From the NCBI GenBank assembly GCA_020347625.1, contig CP070735.1:2932129-2973302 (forward strand): a stretch of 41,174 nucleotides of DNA. The letters run 5' to 3'. The notes under the pieces are model-generated. The model was not told where the DNA came from. It saw only the letters and a list, made by a program, of their open reading frames with translations, and did not search any database. The stretch comes from Deltaproteobacteria bacterium. GTDB taxonomy: Bacteria; Desulfobacterota; Syntrophobacteria; BM002. The translations under genes and the position numbers were made by a program. Below are positions 16,838 to 24,702 of this stretch, in pieces; the stretch's first letter is position 1; every line of letters starts with the position of its first letter.

Positions 16838-17577
16838 AATCCAGTCCGACGCCAGGCAGCTCCCCAAGAGATCAGCTCCACCATCTCACGCACGGCTCGC
16901 TCAAATCCAACGAGTACTGCCCGAGCAACGATAGCGTAGCCAATGCTGAACTCTTCGATTTCCGCAATGTCTGCAAGCCACCCAATGTTACGGTAGTCCA
17001 GGCCGTGGCCGGCATTTACTCCAAGGCCCACCTTGTGAGCCAGTTTTACTGCGTTTTGTATCCGGTCGAATTCTTCCTGCCGTTCGCTTAGGGTCATGGC
17101 TTCACAGAAAGGACCTGTATGAACCTCAATGTAATCAGCCTCCACCCATTGTGCTGCCTTCACCTGATCCAGATCCGGGTTAATAAATAGACTCACGGTT
17201 ATATCCGCATCCTTAAATAGTCGGACGTACTTTTTGAGCGTTTCCCTGTTCAGCTGTACTTCCAGCCCACCCTCAGTGGTAAGTTCTTCCCGTCTTTCCG
17301 GTACCAAGGTAACCATGTCTGGTTTGACGCTGAGTCCGATTTTGAGCATCTCTTGACTTGCAGCCATTTCCAGGTTCAATTTGGTCTTCACCGTCTGTCG
17401 CAGCAGGTTCAAATCACGTTCCTGGATGTGACGCCGATCCTCGCGTAAATGTACAACAATGCCCTGAGCTCCGGCGAGTTCAGCCAAAGCCGCAGCGGTG
17501 ACCGGATCCGGTTCCTCCGCCCGACGTGCTTGTCGCACCGTAGCTACATGATCCACATTCACTGCCAGCTTCGCCAC
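16834..17577 (-). CDS. pdxJ: Pyridoxine 5'-phosphate synthase
   Basis: Last step of the DXP-dependent vitamin B6 route. The family start AKLAVNVDHVATVRQARR, the motif HLREDRRHI, EVHTGPFC and VNAGHGLDYRN are all present. I choose the GTG at 17577 because GGAGG lies eight bases upstream and the product then begins as other PdxJ proteins do; a GTG three codons earlier overlaps the ribosome site. The protein has 247 residues. It leads the pdxJ-acpS-nnr operon. The 230-base gap upstream holds a small stem (17720-17740) and one copy of a dispersed repeat. Confidence 0.97.
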   Translation of the reverse strand: MAKLAVNVDHVATVRQARRAEEPDPVTAAALAELAGAQGIVVHLREDRRHIQERDLNLLRQTVKTKLNLEMAASQEMLKIGLSVKPDMVTLVPERREELTTEGGLEVQLNRETLKKYVRLFKDADITVSLFINPDLDQVKAAQWVEADYIEVHTGPFCEAMTLSERQEEFDRIQNAVKLAHKVGLGVNAGHGLDYRNIGWLADIAEIEEFSIGYAIVARAVLVGFERAVREMVELISWGAAWRRTGL

Positions 17578-17774
17578 GCCTATCACCTCCGCTTATTGTG
17601 TCAGTTGTAGGTTTTAACCTCTATTCAAAGCATCGTTTCCTCGAGGGCGACTATTTGGTACCCAGATTCAAGCTCGAGTGTGACGCTTTACCTTTTCCAG
17701 CTCCATACAGTCGAATCCAGGTGAGTAGCAAGAGCTCACCCAGCAAAACTTGGAAGGTTCGAAGGGAGTAAAGA

Positions 17775-17803
17775 ATCCAGGCCTAGAGGACCTGGCTTTG
17801 GGC
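17775..17803. repeat. Dispersed 29-bp repeat, copy 2
   Basis: Starts ATCCAGGCCTAGAG and ends CCTGGCTTTGGGC. It differs from 8702-8730 at three positions. Here it follows the ybeY stop codon directly; read on the minus strand its stem is followed by ATTCTTTACT, so it may serve as a terminator. Confidence 0.6.
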
Positions 17804-17807
17804 GTTT

Positions 17808-18242
17808 CTAATCAAGTAACGCCAGCAACTCAGCAGATCGCTCTTCCATCTGCCGGGCTGCGTCCTCACCTTGCTCGTGATTGAAGCCAACCAGGTGCAG
17901 GATACCGTGAACCAACAGGCGGGAAAACATGGTGTCTAGAGGGATGCCCGCCTCGACGGCCTCCCGCTGGGCAGTGGGAAGAGAGATTACAATGTCACCG
18001 AGGAGCTCAGGGGAAATCGCGCCGTACTCGCCATCACGCATGGCAAAGGCCAGAACATTGGTGGGTCCTCGGCGTTTTCGATATTGCCAATTAAGCGAAC
18101 TCATCTGCTCATCGTCTACCAGCACCACGCTGAGCTCGCTATCAAAACATTCCAAGGCGCTTAAGATCTTCCTCGCCTTCGTCTTGATCTTCTCCGGATC
18201 CGTTGCGATCTCGCTTTGCTGGTCGGTGACCTGGATCTCCAT
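17808..18242 (-). CDS. ybeY: Endoribonuclease YbeY (16S rRNA maturation)
   Basis: Zinc-dependent RNase needed for 16S rRNA 3'-end processing and ribosome quality control. The metal site is His112, His116 and His122 in HGILHLVGFNH. The region LSVVLVDDEQMSSLNWQYR and PTNVLAFAMRDGE is typical. I start at the ATG giving 144 residues, where the family begins (MEIQVTDQQ). This start lies 101 bases inside the upstream pgpH-like gene in another frame. AGGA lies twelve bases upstream. An earlier ATG, 17 codons before, is possible but not supported by the family. Confidence 0.95.
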   Translation of the reverse strand: MEIQVTDQQSEIATDPEKIKTKARKILSALECFDSELSVVLVDDEQMSSLNWQYRKRRGPTNVLAFAMRDGEYGAISPELLGDIVISLPTAQREAVEAGIPLDTMFSRLLVHGILHLVGFNHEQGEDAARQMEERSAELLALLD

Positions 18243-20625
18243 TTGCTCGAGCTTTTCCTTCGGTACCCTTGGCGGCAGGCTCAGGGTATTCAATCCGTTG
18301 ATGAGATATTCCCATGATTATCTGGATGAAGCTTTTGGCGATCTGATGTATATCTTTTAGAGTCAGCTCACACTCATCCAGTTGCCCGTCTGAGAAGATC
18401 TTGTTGATAATTTTCTGGACCAGTCCTTGAATCCGAGACGCGGTGGGGTCGGTGAGGGTGCGGGAGGCAGCTTCCACAGCATCTGCCAAAAGCACCAGAC
18501 CGGCCTCCTTGGTTTGCGGTTTCGGACCGGGATAGCGATAGTCCTCCACCAGCACAGGGGATACATCACCCCCCTTGCCTTTTTTGAGCTTTTCCTGCAA
18601 ATCTAATGCTTTCTGATAGAAGAAGGTAATGAGGCTGGTGCCATGATGCTGCTCAATGATGTCCTGGATATCCTGGCCCAGTCGATGCTCTTTGGCCAGA
18701 TCCACACCGTCTTTTACATGGGAGATGAGAATGAGGCTGCTCATAGACGGCGCCAAACGCTCGTGCTTGTTTTCACCTCCAGCCTGATTCTCTACAAAAT
18801 ACTGGGGCTTATTGATCTTGCCGATATCGTGATAGTAGGCAGCCACTCTGGCAAGCAATGAATTGGCGTCTATAGACTTTGCTGCCGCTTCCACCAGGTT
18901 TCCCACAATGAGACTGTGGTGGTAAGTACCAGGCACCTGAACCATGAGTTGCCGGAGCAGGGGCTGGTCCATGCTGGCCAACTCCAGCAGTTTCACATCG
19001 GTGGTGTAGTTGAAACCCATCTCCGCCAGAGGACAAAGGCCGGTGGTGACAACACCGCTAAGCGCTCCTCCAGCGATGCCGAACAATAAATCTATTCCAG
19101 TTTGGGTACTGAATACCCGCTCGTAAGCGAGAGTCACAAAAACAATCACCGCCGCATTCGCCAGACCAACAGCCAGTCCAGTCCGCAAAGGGGTGCTGCG
19201 ATCCCGGCAAACAACCACCCCCTGGACGCCCACCAGTGAACCTATTAGGTAGTAGAACAGCAGGTTAATCTGGCGGTCCAGAACCAATGCACACATCAGT
19301 GCGATGAAAAAAGCAAACAAAATTGCGACTGTCGGTCCGAAGAAGATGGTAACCAGCATGGCACCAGCAGCCATAGGCAGCAAATAGAAAATGGCCTCCT
19401 GACTGATTAAAGCAAAGGCGGTCTGCATGGCCTCGGCCACCCCCACAGAAAGCTTCGCCAGCACCAATAAAATGGTAATAACTACGGCCAGAAAGAGCAG
19501 ATCCTTGGTCTTGGTGGAAAACTGGCGGACGTATTTGCCGGCCACTTGTACGGCAAGCCACATCAACAAGCCGACCAGTAGGGCCGTTCCCAGCATGGTG
19601 AAGAGCACCCCTTTCTCGAACTTGCCCTCGGCCTGCATTTGCAGCTTGAGCACCTCCTCTTTACTGAGTCTTTGGCCCTCACGAACAATCATCTCCCCTT
19701 TCTTAACCTGAAAGAATACCGGCTTTACCGCCTCCACGGCATTTTGTCTGCGCAATTCGGTCTCGTTGCGGTTAAACGTTATGTTTGGCGGCAGCAGCGC
19801 TTGGGCAAGGTGCACAACAGCCATGCGCACCCTCCGATTGTCCTCCTCCAGTATGGCACTAGCACGCAACCGTATCTGTCTTCTGGCATCATCCAGGCTG
19901 AGAAAACTCAGTAGATCCACAACCCGGGACTCTTCACCGGTTTGTACACTCCTCAGAATTATCCCCTTCTGCATCTCACTGAGCAGCAAAGATTTGTTAC
20001 CAACAACCCCACCAGAGAGAACATTTTTTGCCAGTTCCACCACCTCATCTTCAATTCGTAGGTCAAACTTCTCCTTGAGCAGGACGGCATAGTCTGCATC
20101 GGAAATGGTGATCCCGAGCTTTGTCTCAAGATCCTTCTTCTGCTCAATGGCCTGCTCTCTGGACGATTTGTGAATACCGCGAAGATCTTCTGTTCCCGCG
20201 GCTTTTTTTGTTCCAGTATTTTTCTCTGGTTGTTGATAAAGGGCGCGCATCATGCTAAAAGCAGCATCCAGCCGCTGTCTGAGTTGCTGAGCTGTATCTT
20301 CATGCAGGTCATAGACGGCAAGAGATTTGGCCGCCGCCTCGTCGCGCTTCTTTTCGGTATCAGCTTCATCGGTTACCAGGAAGTCGCGTGCTGCCTTGAT
20401 GTCGTGATCCGCCACATCTCCCACCTGGTAATGTACTGGAAGCACAATATAATGGGGCGTAACTAGAATGCCCAGAACCAGACTAATCCCCACAAGCAGA
20501 AGTATTCGCTGCCATAATTGCGTCGGGGCCTCTGCATCTGGTTGGACGCGATCCCTCCGCTCACGTGGTCCTGACCGTTTCCTTGCATCAGCACTCTGTT
20601 GCCACTTCTTCTTCAATAGCTCCAT
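18142..20625 (-). CDS. pgpH: Seven-transmembrane HD-domain phosphohydrolase (PgpH family)
   Basis: Membrane protein of 827 residues. A first membrane segment is at about 37-57. An extracytoplasmic 7TMR-HDED-type domain covers 60-320, then a block of about seven membrane segments (335-510). The cytoplasmic HD domain (about 525-740) shows TYHHSLIVGNL, AAYYHDIGKINKP and EQHHGTSLITFFY. PgpH in Firmicutes hydrolyses cyclic di-AMP; the substrate in Desulfobacterota is not settled, so the symbol marks family membership. The tail after the HD domain is charged and probably disordered, and its last 101 bases also encode the start of ybeY. The neighbourhood phoH, pgpH, ybeY is conserved in many bacteria. 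Confidence 0.92.
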   Translation of the reverse strand: MELLKKKWQQSADARKRSGPRERRDRVQPDAEAPTQLWQRILLLVGISLVLGILVTPHYIVLPVHYQVGDVADHDIKAARDFLVTDEADTEKKRDEAAAKSLAVYDLHEDTAQQLRQRLDAAFSMMRALYQQPEKNTGTKKAAGTEDLRGIHKSSREQAIEQKKDLETKLGITISDADYAVLLKEKFDLRIEDEVVELAKNVLSGGVVGNKSLLLSEMQKGIILRSVQTGEESRVVDLLSFLSLDDARRQIRLRASAILEEDNRRVRMAVVHLAQALLPPNITFNRNETELRRQNAVEAVKPVFFQVKKGEMIVREGQRLSKEEVLKLQMQAEGKFEKGVLFTMLGTALLVGLLMWLAVQVAGKYVRQFSTKTKDLLFLAVVITILLVLAKLSVGVAEAMQTAFALISQEAIFYLLPMAAGAMLVTIFFGPTVAILFAFFIALMCALVLDRQINLLFYYLIGSLVGVQGVVVCRDRSTPLRTGLAVGLANAAVIVFVTLAYERVFSTQTGIDLLFGIAGGALSGVVTTGLCPLAEMGFNYTTDVKLLELASMDQPLLRQLMVQVPGTYHHSLIVGNLVEAAAKSIDANSLLARVAAYYHDIGKINKPQYFVENQAGGENKHERLAPSMSSLILISHVKDGVDLAKEHRLGQDIQDIIEQHHGTSLITFFYQKALDLQEKLKKGKGGDVSPVLVEDYRYPGPKPQTKEAGLVLLADAVEAASRTLTDPTASRIQGLVQKIINKIFSDGQLDECELTLKDIHQIAKSFIQIIMGISHQRIEYPEPAAKGTEGKARANGDPGHRPAKRDRNGSGEDQDEGEEDLKRLGMF

Positions 20626-20654
20626 AGTTTATCTCTGAGCGTCTACGAGGAAAA

Positions 20655-20754
20655 GCTCGACTGCACTAAACTCGGGCTTAAATGCCGCCTAAATCGGACC
20701 GCATGAAGACTCACTAAAGCTTCGGTCTCAGCTAGGGGTTTATGACAGTCGAGC
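20655..20754 (-). other. Possible structured spacer between phoH and pgpH
   Basis: GCTCGACTG at 20655 and CAGTCGAGC at 20746 form a perfect 9-bp stem. A smaller GACCG/CGGTC pair lies inside. The 207-base gap has no gene. It could be a leader structure of the pgpH transcript or chance pairing; no known RNA family was recognised. Confidence 0.25.
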
Positions 20755-20832
20755 CAGCATGTTTCACAACACCTTGGATGACTAAGCAAATTGCGCGCCA
20801 GTTCGCATCGCAATCTCTTGTGCATAAGAGCA

Positions 20833-21828
20833 CTAGCTTCGCTTATTACGATCAGCTCGCTCATACGCCTTGATGATATCTTGCACCAAACGGTGGCGAA
20901 TGACATCTTTATCAGTAAAATAGACGAATTTCAATCCTTCGATCTTCGCCAGTATCTCAATGGTCTCAATGAGACCGGAGCGAGTACCATTGGGCAGATC
21001 TATCTGGGTAATGTCGCCGGTAATCACCGCCTTAGAACTGATACCAAGACGGGTGAGAAACATTTTCATCTGCTCCGAAGTGGTATTTTGGGCTTCATCC
21101 AAAATGACAAAACAATCGTTGAGGGTACGGCCCCTCATGAAGGCTAGAGGTGCCACCTCAATGACGCCCCTATGGAGCCAGGTGGAGGTCTGGTCAAAAT
21201 CAATCATGTCGTGGAGAGCATCGTACAGAGGGCGCAAGTAAGGGTTTACTTTCTCCACCAAGTCCCCAGGAAGAAATCCCAATTTTTCACCGGCTTCAAC
21301 CGCCGGACGCACCAGGATAATACGATTGATTTCCCCGGCATTTAGGGCCGAAACTGCAGTGGCCATAGCCAGATAAGTCTTTCCTGTTCCTGCTGGACCT
21401 ATGCTGAAGACGATGTCGTAGGCCCGGATTGCATCAATGTATTCTTTCTGAGCCATAGTTTTGGGCGTGATAACCCGTTTCTTGGAAGTGACATAGACCG
21501 CATCTAGAAAAATTTCGCGGAGACGAGCCTTGAAATTGCCGCTGAGTATCTGAATGGCGTGGTTAATATCACTGGGATAGAGGGGATAACCTTCTCGGAG
21601 CAGTCCGTAAAGCTCCTCAAGTACGCGTTGCGCCAACTTTACTCCTGCTTCTTCCCCAAGCAGGGTAATCTGGTCACCGCGCAAGTTGAGCTTTACCTGA
21701 AGTCCCTTTTCAATGAGTCGAAGGTTGGAGTTGCGCTCGCCGCATAGATTCAGAAGCAGGGCGTTATCATCAAAGCGGAGTGTGACATCGCCCGGGCCAG
21801 GTGCACTGGCATGCACAGACTTGGACAA
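20833..21828 (-). CDS. phoH: PhoH-family ATPase (PhoL type)
   Basis: P-loop ATPase of 331 residues, thought to act in RNA metabolism with YbeY. Walker A is [16 protein letters not shown] near 145, Walker B is [12 protein letters not shown] near 245, and GDITQIDLP and [15 protein letters not shown] follow. An N-terminal KH-like region covers about 20-90. The start is TTG with AAGGA eight bases upstream, an uncommon but well-supported choice. It begins four bases after yjbQ ends, so the two form an operon. Confidence 0.95.
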   Translation of the reverse strand: MSKSVHASAPGPGDVTLRFDDNALLLNLCGERNSNLRLIEKGLQVKLNLRGDQITLLGEEAGVKLAQRVLEELYGLLREGYPLYPSDINHAIQILSGNFKARLREIFLDAVYVTSKKRVITPKTMAQKEYIDAIRAYDIVFSIGPAGTGKTYLAMATAVSALNAGEINRIILVRPAVEAGEKLGFLPGDLVEKVNPYLRPLYDALHDMIDFDQTSTWLHRGVIEVAPLAFMRGRTLNDCFVILDEAQNTTSEQMKMFLTRLGISSKAVITGDITQIDLPNGTRSGLIETIEILAKIEGLKFVYFTDKDVIRHRLVQDIIKAYERADRNKRS

Positions 21829-21832
21829 CTTT

Positions 21833-22258
21833 CTATTCCTTTTCTCCCATGACCTGAATTATCAACCGTCGGCGGCGCGCCTTATTGTCGAAATTGATGA
21901 ACACCACCTGCTGCCAGGTACCCAGGCTCAAACGCCCATCCACCACAGGTATGTGCAGAGAAGGTCCCAGCAGAGCGGCGCGCACATGGGAATGGCCGTT
22001 GCCATCGCCCCAGCGTTGATCGTGGGCGTAAGGGATATCCCTCGGAGCCAACCGCTCGATGGCGTCAGCAAGATCCTGAATGACACCGCTTTCATATTCG
22101 ATTGTCGTGAGAGCTCCAGTTGATCCCGGCACAAAAAGGATCATTGCTCCGCGTTTAATCTGGCTCTGAGCCAGGTGCTGGTCTACCAGGCCAGTTATGT
22201 CCACGATATCGGTGCCGATCTTGGTGTCGATTTCGGCAATTTCAGTTATGACGGTCAT
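21833..22258 (-). CDS. yjbQ: YjbQ/UPF0047 family protein (secondary thiamine-phosphate synthase type)
   Basis: Small enzyme of 141 residues. The family core [36 protein letters not shown] and [12 protein letters not shown] is clear; the two His in NGHSH are the likely metal ligands. YjbQ proteins show weak thiamine-phosphate synthase activity in vitro, but the physiological role is open. It is the first gene of the yjbQ-phoH pair, which shares a divergent gap with cvpA. Confidence 0.92.
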   Translation of the reverse strand: MTVITEIAEIDTKIGTDIVDITGLVDQHLAQSQIKRGAMILFVPGSTGALTTIEYESGVIQDLADAIERLAPRDIPYAHDQRWGDGNGHSHVRAALLGPSLHIPVVDGRLSLGTWQQVVFINFDNKARRRRLIIQVMGEKE

Positions 22259-22607
22259 GGTTGATTATAAGGTTTCTATTTGCGACAGAATTAAGCCTTT
22301 ATTTTCCAAGTAAAACCTGGCAAATCTGCAAGTTATACGCCAAGAGTGGTTGACAGTTATTTGCACTGCCTGCAAACTCTATCTTTCAAATCTTGAACCA
22401 CTGTGTCATTTGGTCCATTTTAGGCTGTGCCAACCGACAACCCTTAAAAATTCCAATCCTCACTTCTCTAGTTGGACTTCTAACACAAACAACTCGAGCC
22501 TGCAAGTATGACAGGATTCGTCTTCCCTGCGTGTTTTTTGATTTTTTTAATGAAGAGAGCTATTTATCCTTGACGACTACAACCGAATCTGATACCTCCT
22601 TCGCAAA
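22259..22607. other. Divergent intergenic region between yjbQ and cvpA
   Basis: This 349-base gap has no gene or word palindrome. It must carry both promoters. TTGACA at 22350 on the plus strand lacks a good -10 partner, and a late TTGACG near 22571 has only a poor one. The region is AT-rich just before cvpA. I see no RNA family. Confidence 0.4.
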
Positions 22608-23165
22608 ATGAATATTCTCGATATCATTCTCCTGACAATATTGGCAGTAGCCCTCATCCGAGGCCTACTCCGTGGCATGATCCGGCAGGTCGCCTCCCTT
22701 TTGGGGATTCTCACAGGATTTGTAGTGGCCGGGCATCTTTACCTACGCTTTTTGCCGCTATTTCGGCACCACTTGCCATCTGTTGCTCATCTCGACGTTC
22801 TCACTTATCTTGTAGTTTTTGGTGCAACCTGGCTGGTAATCGTTCTCTTGGGGATTCTCTTTGTGCGGCTGAGCCGGGCAATGATGATGGGTTGGGCGGA
22901 TCGTTTCCTTGGCGGTGCTCTGGGGCTGATCAAGGGAGTGGTGGCAGCTGTGGTGATGGTAACCATGCTTACCCTATTTCTTCCCGCCAAGTCCCCGATT
23001 CTGACTGGCTCTCTGCTCAGTGTACACGTCCAAAAGGCAGGTTATTATTTGGTTCAACTTATCCCTCAGGATTTGCGGCACCGCTATGAGAAAGGGCATG
23101 AAACCCTTGTACGTCGACTTGAACGGCAGCAGATAACCCGCGACATGGAGAGGATAAACCGCTGA
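22608..23165 (+). CDS. cvpA: CvpA family inner-membrane protein
   Basis: Protein of 185 residues with four predicted membrane segments (about 1-18, 27-50, 62-87 and 100-125) and a basic, soluble C-terminus. The start MNILDIILLTILAVALIRGL and the motif RGLLRGMIRQVASLLGI are typical of CvpA, linked in enterobacteria to colicin V production and envelope tolerance. No clear ribosome site precedes the ATG. mazG follows 27 bases later, so they are probably cotranscribed. The molecular function is unknown in general. Confidence 0.88.
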   Translation: MNILDIILLTILAVALIRGLLRGMIRQVASLLGILTGFVVAGHLYLRFLPLFRHHLPSVAHLDVLTYLVVFGATWLVIVLLGILFVRLSRAMMMGWADRFLGGALGLIKGVVAAVVMVTMLTLFLPAKSPILTGSLLSVHVQKAGYYLVQLIPQDLRHRYEKGHETLVRRLERQQITRDMERINR

Positions 23166-23192
23166 TCAATAGCTGCCGCGCAGAGGTAGTAA

Positions 23193-23966
23193 ATGGCTGA
23201 GCCGGGAAGAGAATTTGAGAAGTTGTTGGAACTTGTGGCCCGGCTCCGATCCGAGGACGGCTGTCCCTGGGATCGAGAGCAAACCCCCACCACTATCAAG
23301 CGTTACCTCCTTGAGGAAGTCTATGAATTGATAGACGCGGTGGAACACCGTCACGCTGATCAGGTGGCTGATGAACTGGGGGATCTGATCTTCATGACGA
23401 TTTTTTTGGCGCATCTCTATGTTGAACAGGACCAGTTCCAAATGGAACAGGTGCTCAGCAGGGTGGCAGAAAAGATGGTACGGCGGCATCCCCACGTTTT
23501 CGGGAATCGTCAGGTCGACTCTGCTAGTCAGGTCAAGCTCAATTGGGAAGAGATCAAACGTCAGGAAAGACCCCCTAAGCCTCTCAGTGAGGTTCTCGAC
23601 GCGGTCCCGCGTGCACTGCCCTCACTTATGCGTTCATACCGCATACTCTCAAGACTGGGCCGCAATTTACAGCGACCCCTCAATCAGGATATCCTTCATT
23701 CCCTACTACGCCAATCCTTCTCCATCCTCCTTCAGCAGGGCGACAGCGAAAATGGATCTCCGTTGCAAGATATTTTGGGCAATCTGCTCTTGCTTCTCGT
23801 GGCCTTCGGTCTGCATGAGGACATTCGTGCGGAGGAAGCACTTGCCAGCGGTCTTGAGCGTTTTTGTGCTCAGGTGGAACGCGTTGAAGCCAGTCTAAAT
23901 GCGGCGGGCAAGGATTGGCAGGACCTTTCGGAGGCTGAAGAACGATCGCTGTGGGAAAACCTCTAA
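23193..23966 (+). CDS. mazG: MazG nucleoside triphosphate pyrophosphohydrolase, C-terminal domain degenerate
   Basis: House-cleaning enzyme converting NTPs to NMPs and pyrophosphate. It has the two-domain length (257 residues). The N-terminal domain keeps the metal motif, EEVYELIDAV followed by DELGDLIF. The C-terminal domain aligns in position (LPSLMRSYRILSRLGRNLQ), but where acidic residues are expected it has RQSFSILLQQ and QDILGNLLLLLV, so the EExxE and ExxD metal ligands are lost. In Escherichia coli the C-terminal domain is the active one, so this protein appears reversed. GAGGT lies five bases before the ATG. A nested word palindrome follows the gene. Confidence 0.92.
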   Translation: MAEPGREFEKLLELVARLRSEDGCPWDREQTPTTIKRYLLEEVYELIDAVEHRHADQVADELGDLIFMTIFLAHLYVEQDQFQMEQVLSRVAEKMVRRHPHVFGNRQVDSASQVKLNWEEIKRQERPPKPLSEVLDAVPRALPSLMRSYRILSRLGRNLQRPLNQDILHSLLRQSFSILLQQGDSENGSPLQDILGNLLLLLVAFGLHEDIRAEEALASGLERFCAQVERVEASLNAAGKDWQDLSEAEERSLWENL

Positions 23967-23970
23967 ATGC

Positions 23971-24150
23971 TCCAGCTGGCAGCTGACAGCGGGCAACTGG
24001 CAGCTTCAGACATTTCGCATTACGCCTTTCTCATTTATCACCCTACATCTTGATGAAATAGTTCTTGATTCTAATTGATAATGCGACATGAGAGATGTGA
24101 AATGTAAAATGTGCCTGCTGCTTGCTGCAATCTGCCTGCTGACAGCTGAC
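23971..24150. repeat. Phrase palindrome J, two vocabularies nested
   Basis: Outer arms 23972-24006 and 24112-24150 use GCAGCTGACAGC-type words. Inner arms 24010-24042 (CATTTCGCATTACGCC) and 24076-24111 (GATAATGCGACATGAGAG) use GATAATGCG and GTGAGATG words. The order is mirrored, so the whole region can fold back on itself. It lies between the convergent mazG gene and the SRP RNA, touching the T tract of the latter. Confidence 0.75.
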
Positions 24151-24156
24151 AAAAAA
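24151..24156 (-). terminator. T tract ending the SRP RNA
   Basis: Six T residues on the minus strand follow the closing helix of the SRP RNA after two bases (GCTTTTTT). The closing helix plus T tract acts as an intrinsic terminator. Confidence 0.7.
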
Positions 24157-24158
24157 GC

Positions 24159-24432
24159 CCTTGGCCGTGCACCCCTCGTCGGGTTCAATCCTTCCAGGGA
24201 ACTGTCAGCGTCAGAGACCTGATTAGAGATATCCGCGACACAAACTGCAATACTTACCGCTGCTTCCTCCCGGACCTGACGGGGTTCGTATCCGTTTGTT
24301 GCGCAGTGTCCAATCAGCACCAACCACCGACAGGCCCAAGTCGGACTGTGGCTCTTCGAAGGGAATTCGATCCCGCATAAGCGGATTTCGGGCTACAGGG
24401 CACCGCTAGCTCCCCATCTAGCACGACCAAGG
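24159..24432 (-). ncRNA. ffs: Signal recognition particle RNA, long bacterial form
   Basis: RNA scaffold of the SRP, which targets nascent membrane proteins. The conserved Ffh-binding apical hairpin is at 24253-24287 (minus strand: CAGGTCCGGGAGGAAGCAGC). The 5' end CCTTGGTCGTGC pairs with the 3' end GCACGGCCAAGG over 12 positions with one G-U pair, which defines an RNA of about 274 nucleotides. The 5' part carries GCTAGATGGGGAGCTAGCGG and TGCCCTGTAG, which I recall from long SRP RNAs of Geobacter-like bacteria and which should form the Alu part. The apical tetraloop is GGGA rather than the common GGAA, still GNRA. Promoter and T tract flank it exactly. Confidence 0.95.
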
Positions 24433-24441
24433 ACAAATTTT

Positions 24442-24447
24442 ATTATA
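24442..24447 (-). promoter_or_regulatory. -10 element of the SRP RNA gene
   Basis: A perfect TATAAT lies about ten bases before the RNA 5' end on the minus strand. No good -35 is seen at 16-18 bases (TGGGAA at 17). Confidence 0.6.
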
Positions 24448-24540
24448 GCTTCGCTGAAAGCCGATTCCCACCACAAACAGCATAAATAATACAAAACGAC
24501 ATCAGAGATGATGTCGAATCGGCAACATCTCTGGGACCAC

Positions 24541-24700
24541 GGATGTGAGATATGGGATCTAGACATTCAGGAATTGCAAATTTAGGGATTAAGGAATTGA
24601 GCGCGGTCTTGAAAAATCCCTGAATTCCTGAATTTGATCCTCACATCTCAAATCTCACATCAACCATCGGTTTACCTTCTTCGCGCTCTTCGCGGATTTA
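24541..24700. repeat. Phrase palindrome K (GTGAGATG + GGAATTTA + CGCGAAG words)
   Basis: Left arm 24541-24600 reads GTGAGATATGGGATC words, then GGAATTG and TTTAGGGATTAAGG words. Right arm 24612-24662 carries the complements in mirrored order (AATCCCTGAATTCC, then CTCACATCTCAAATCTCACA). A further word, CTTCGCGCTCTTCGCGGA at 24680, follows up to the stop codon of the TraB-like gene. A separate perfect 6-bp hairpin is at 24498-24515. Confidence 0.8.
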
Positions 24701-24702
24701 AT

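Noticed and set aside
24006-24323. 105-residue reading frame on the minus strand
   Set aside because: It lies across the SRP RNA and the nested palindrome; the RNA signature and flanking promoter and T tract explain the sequence.
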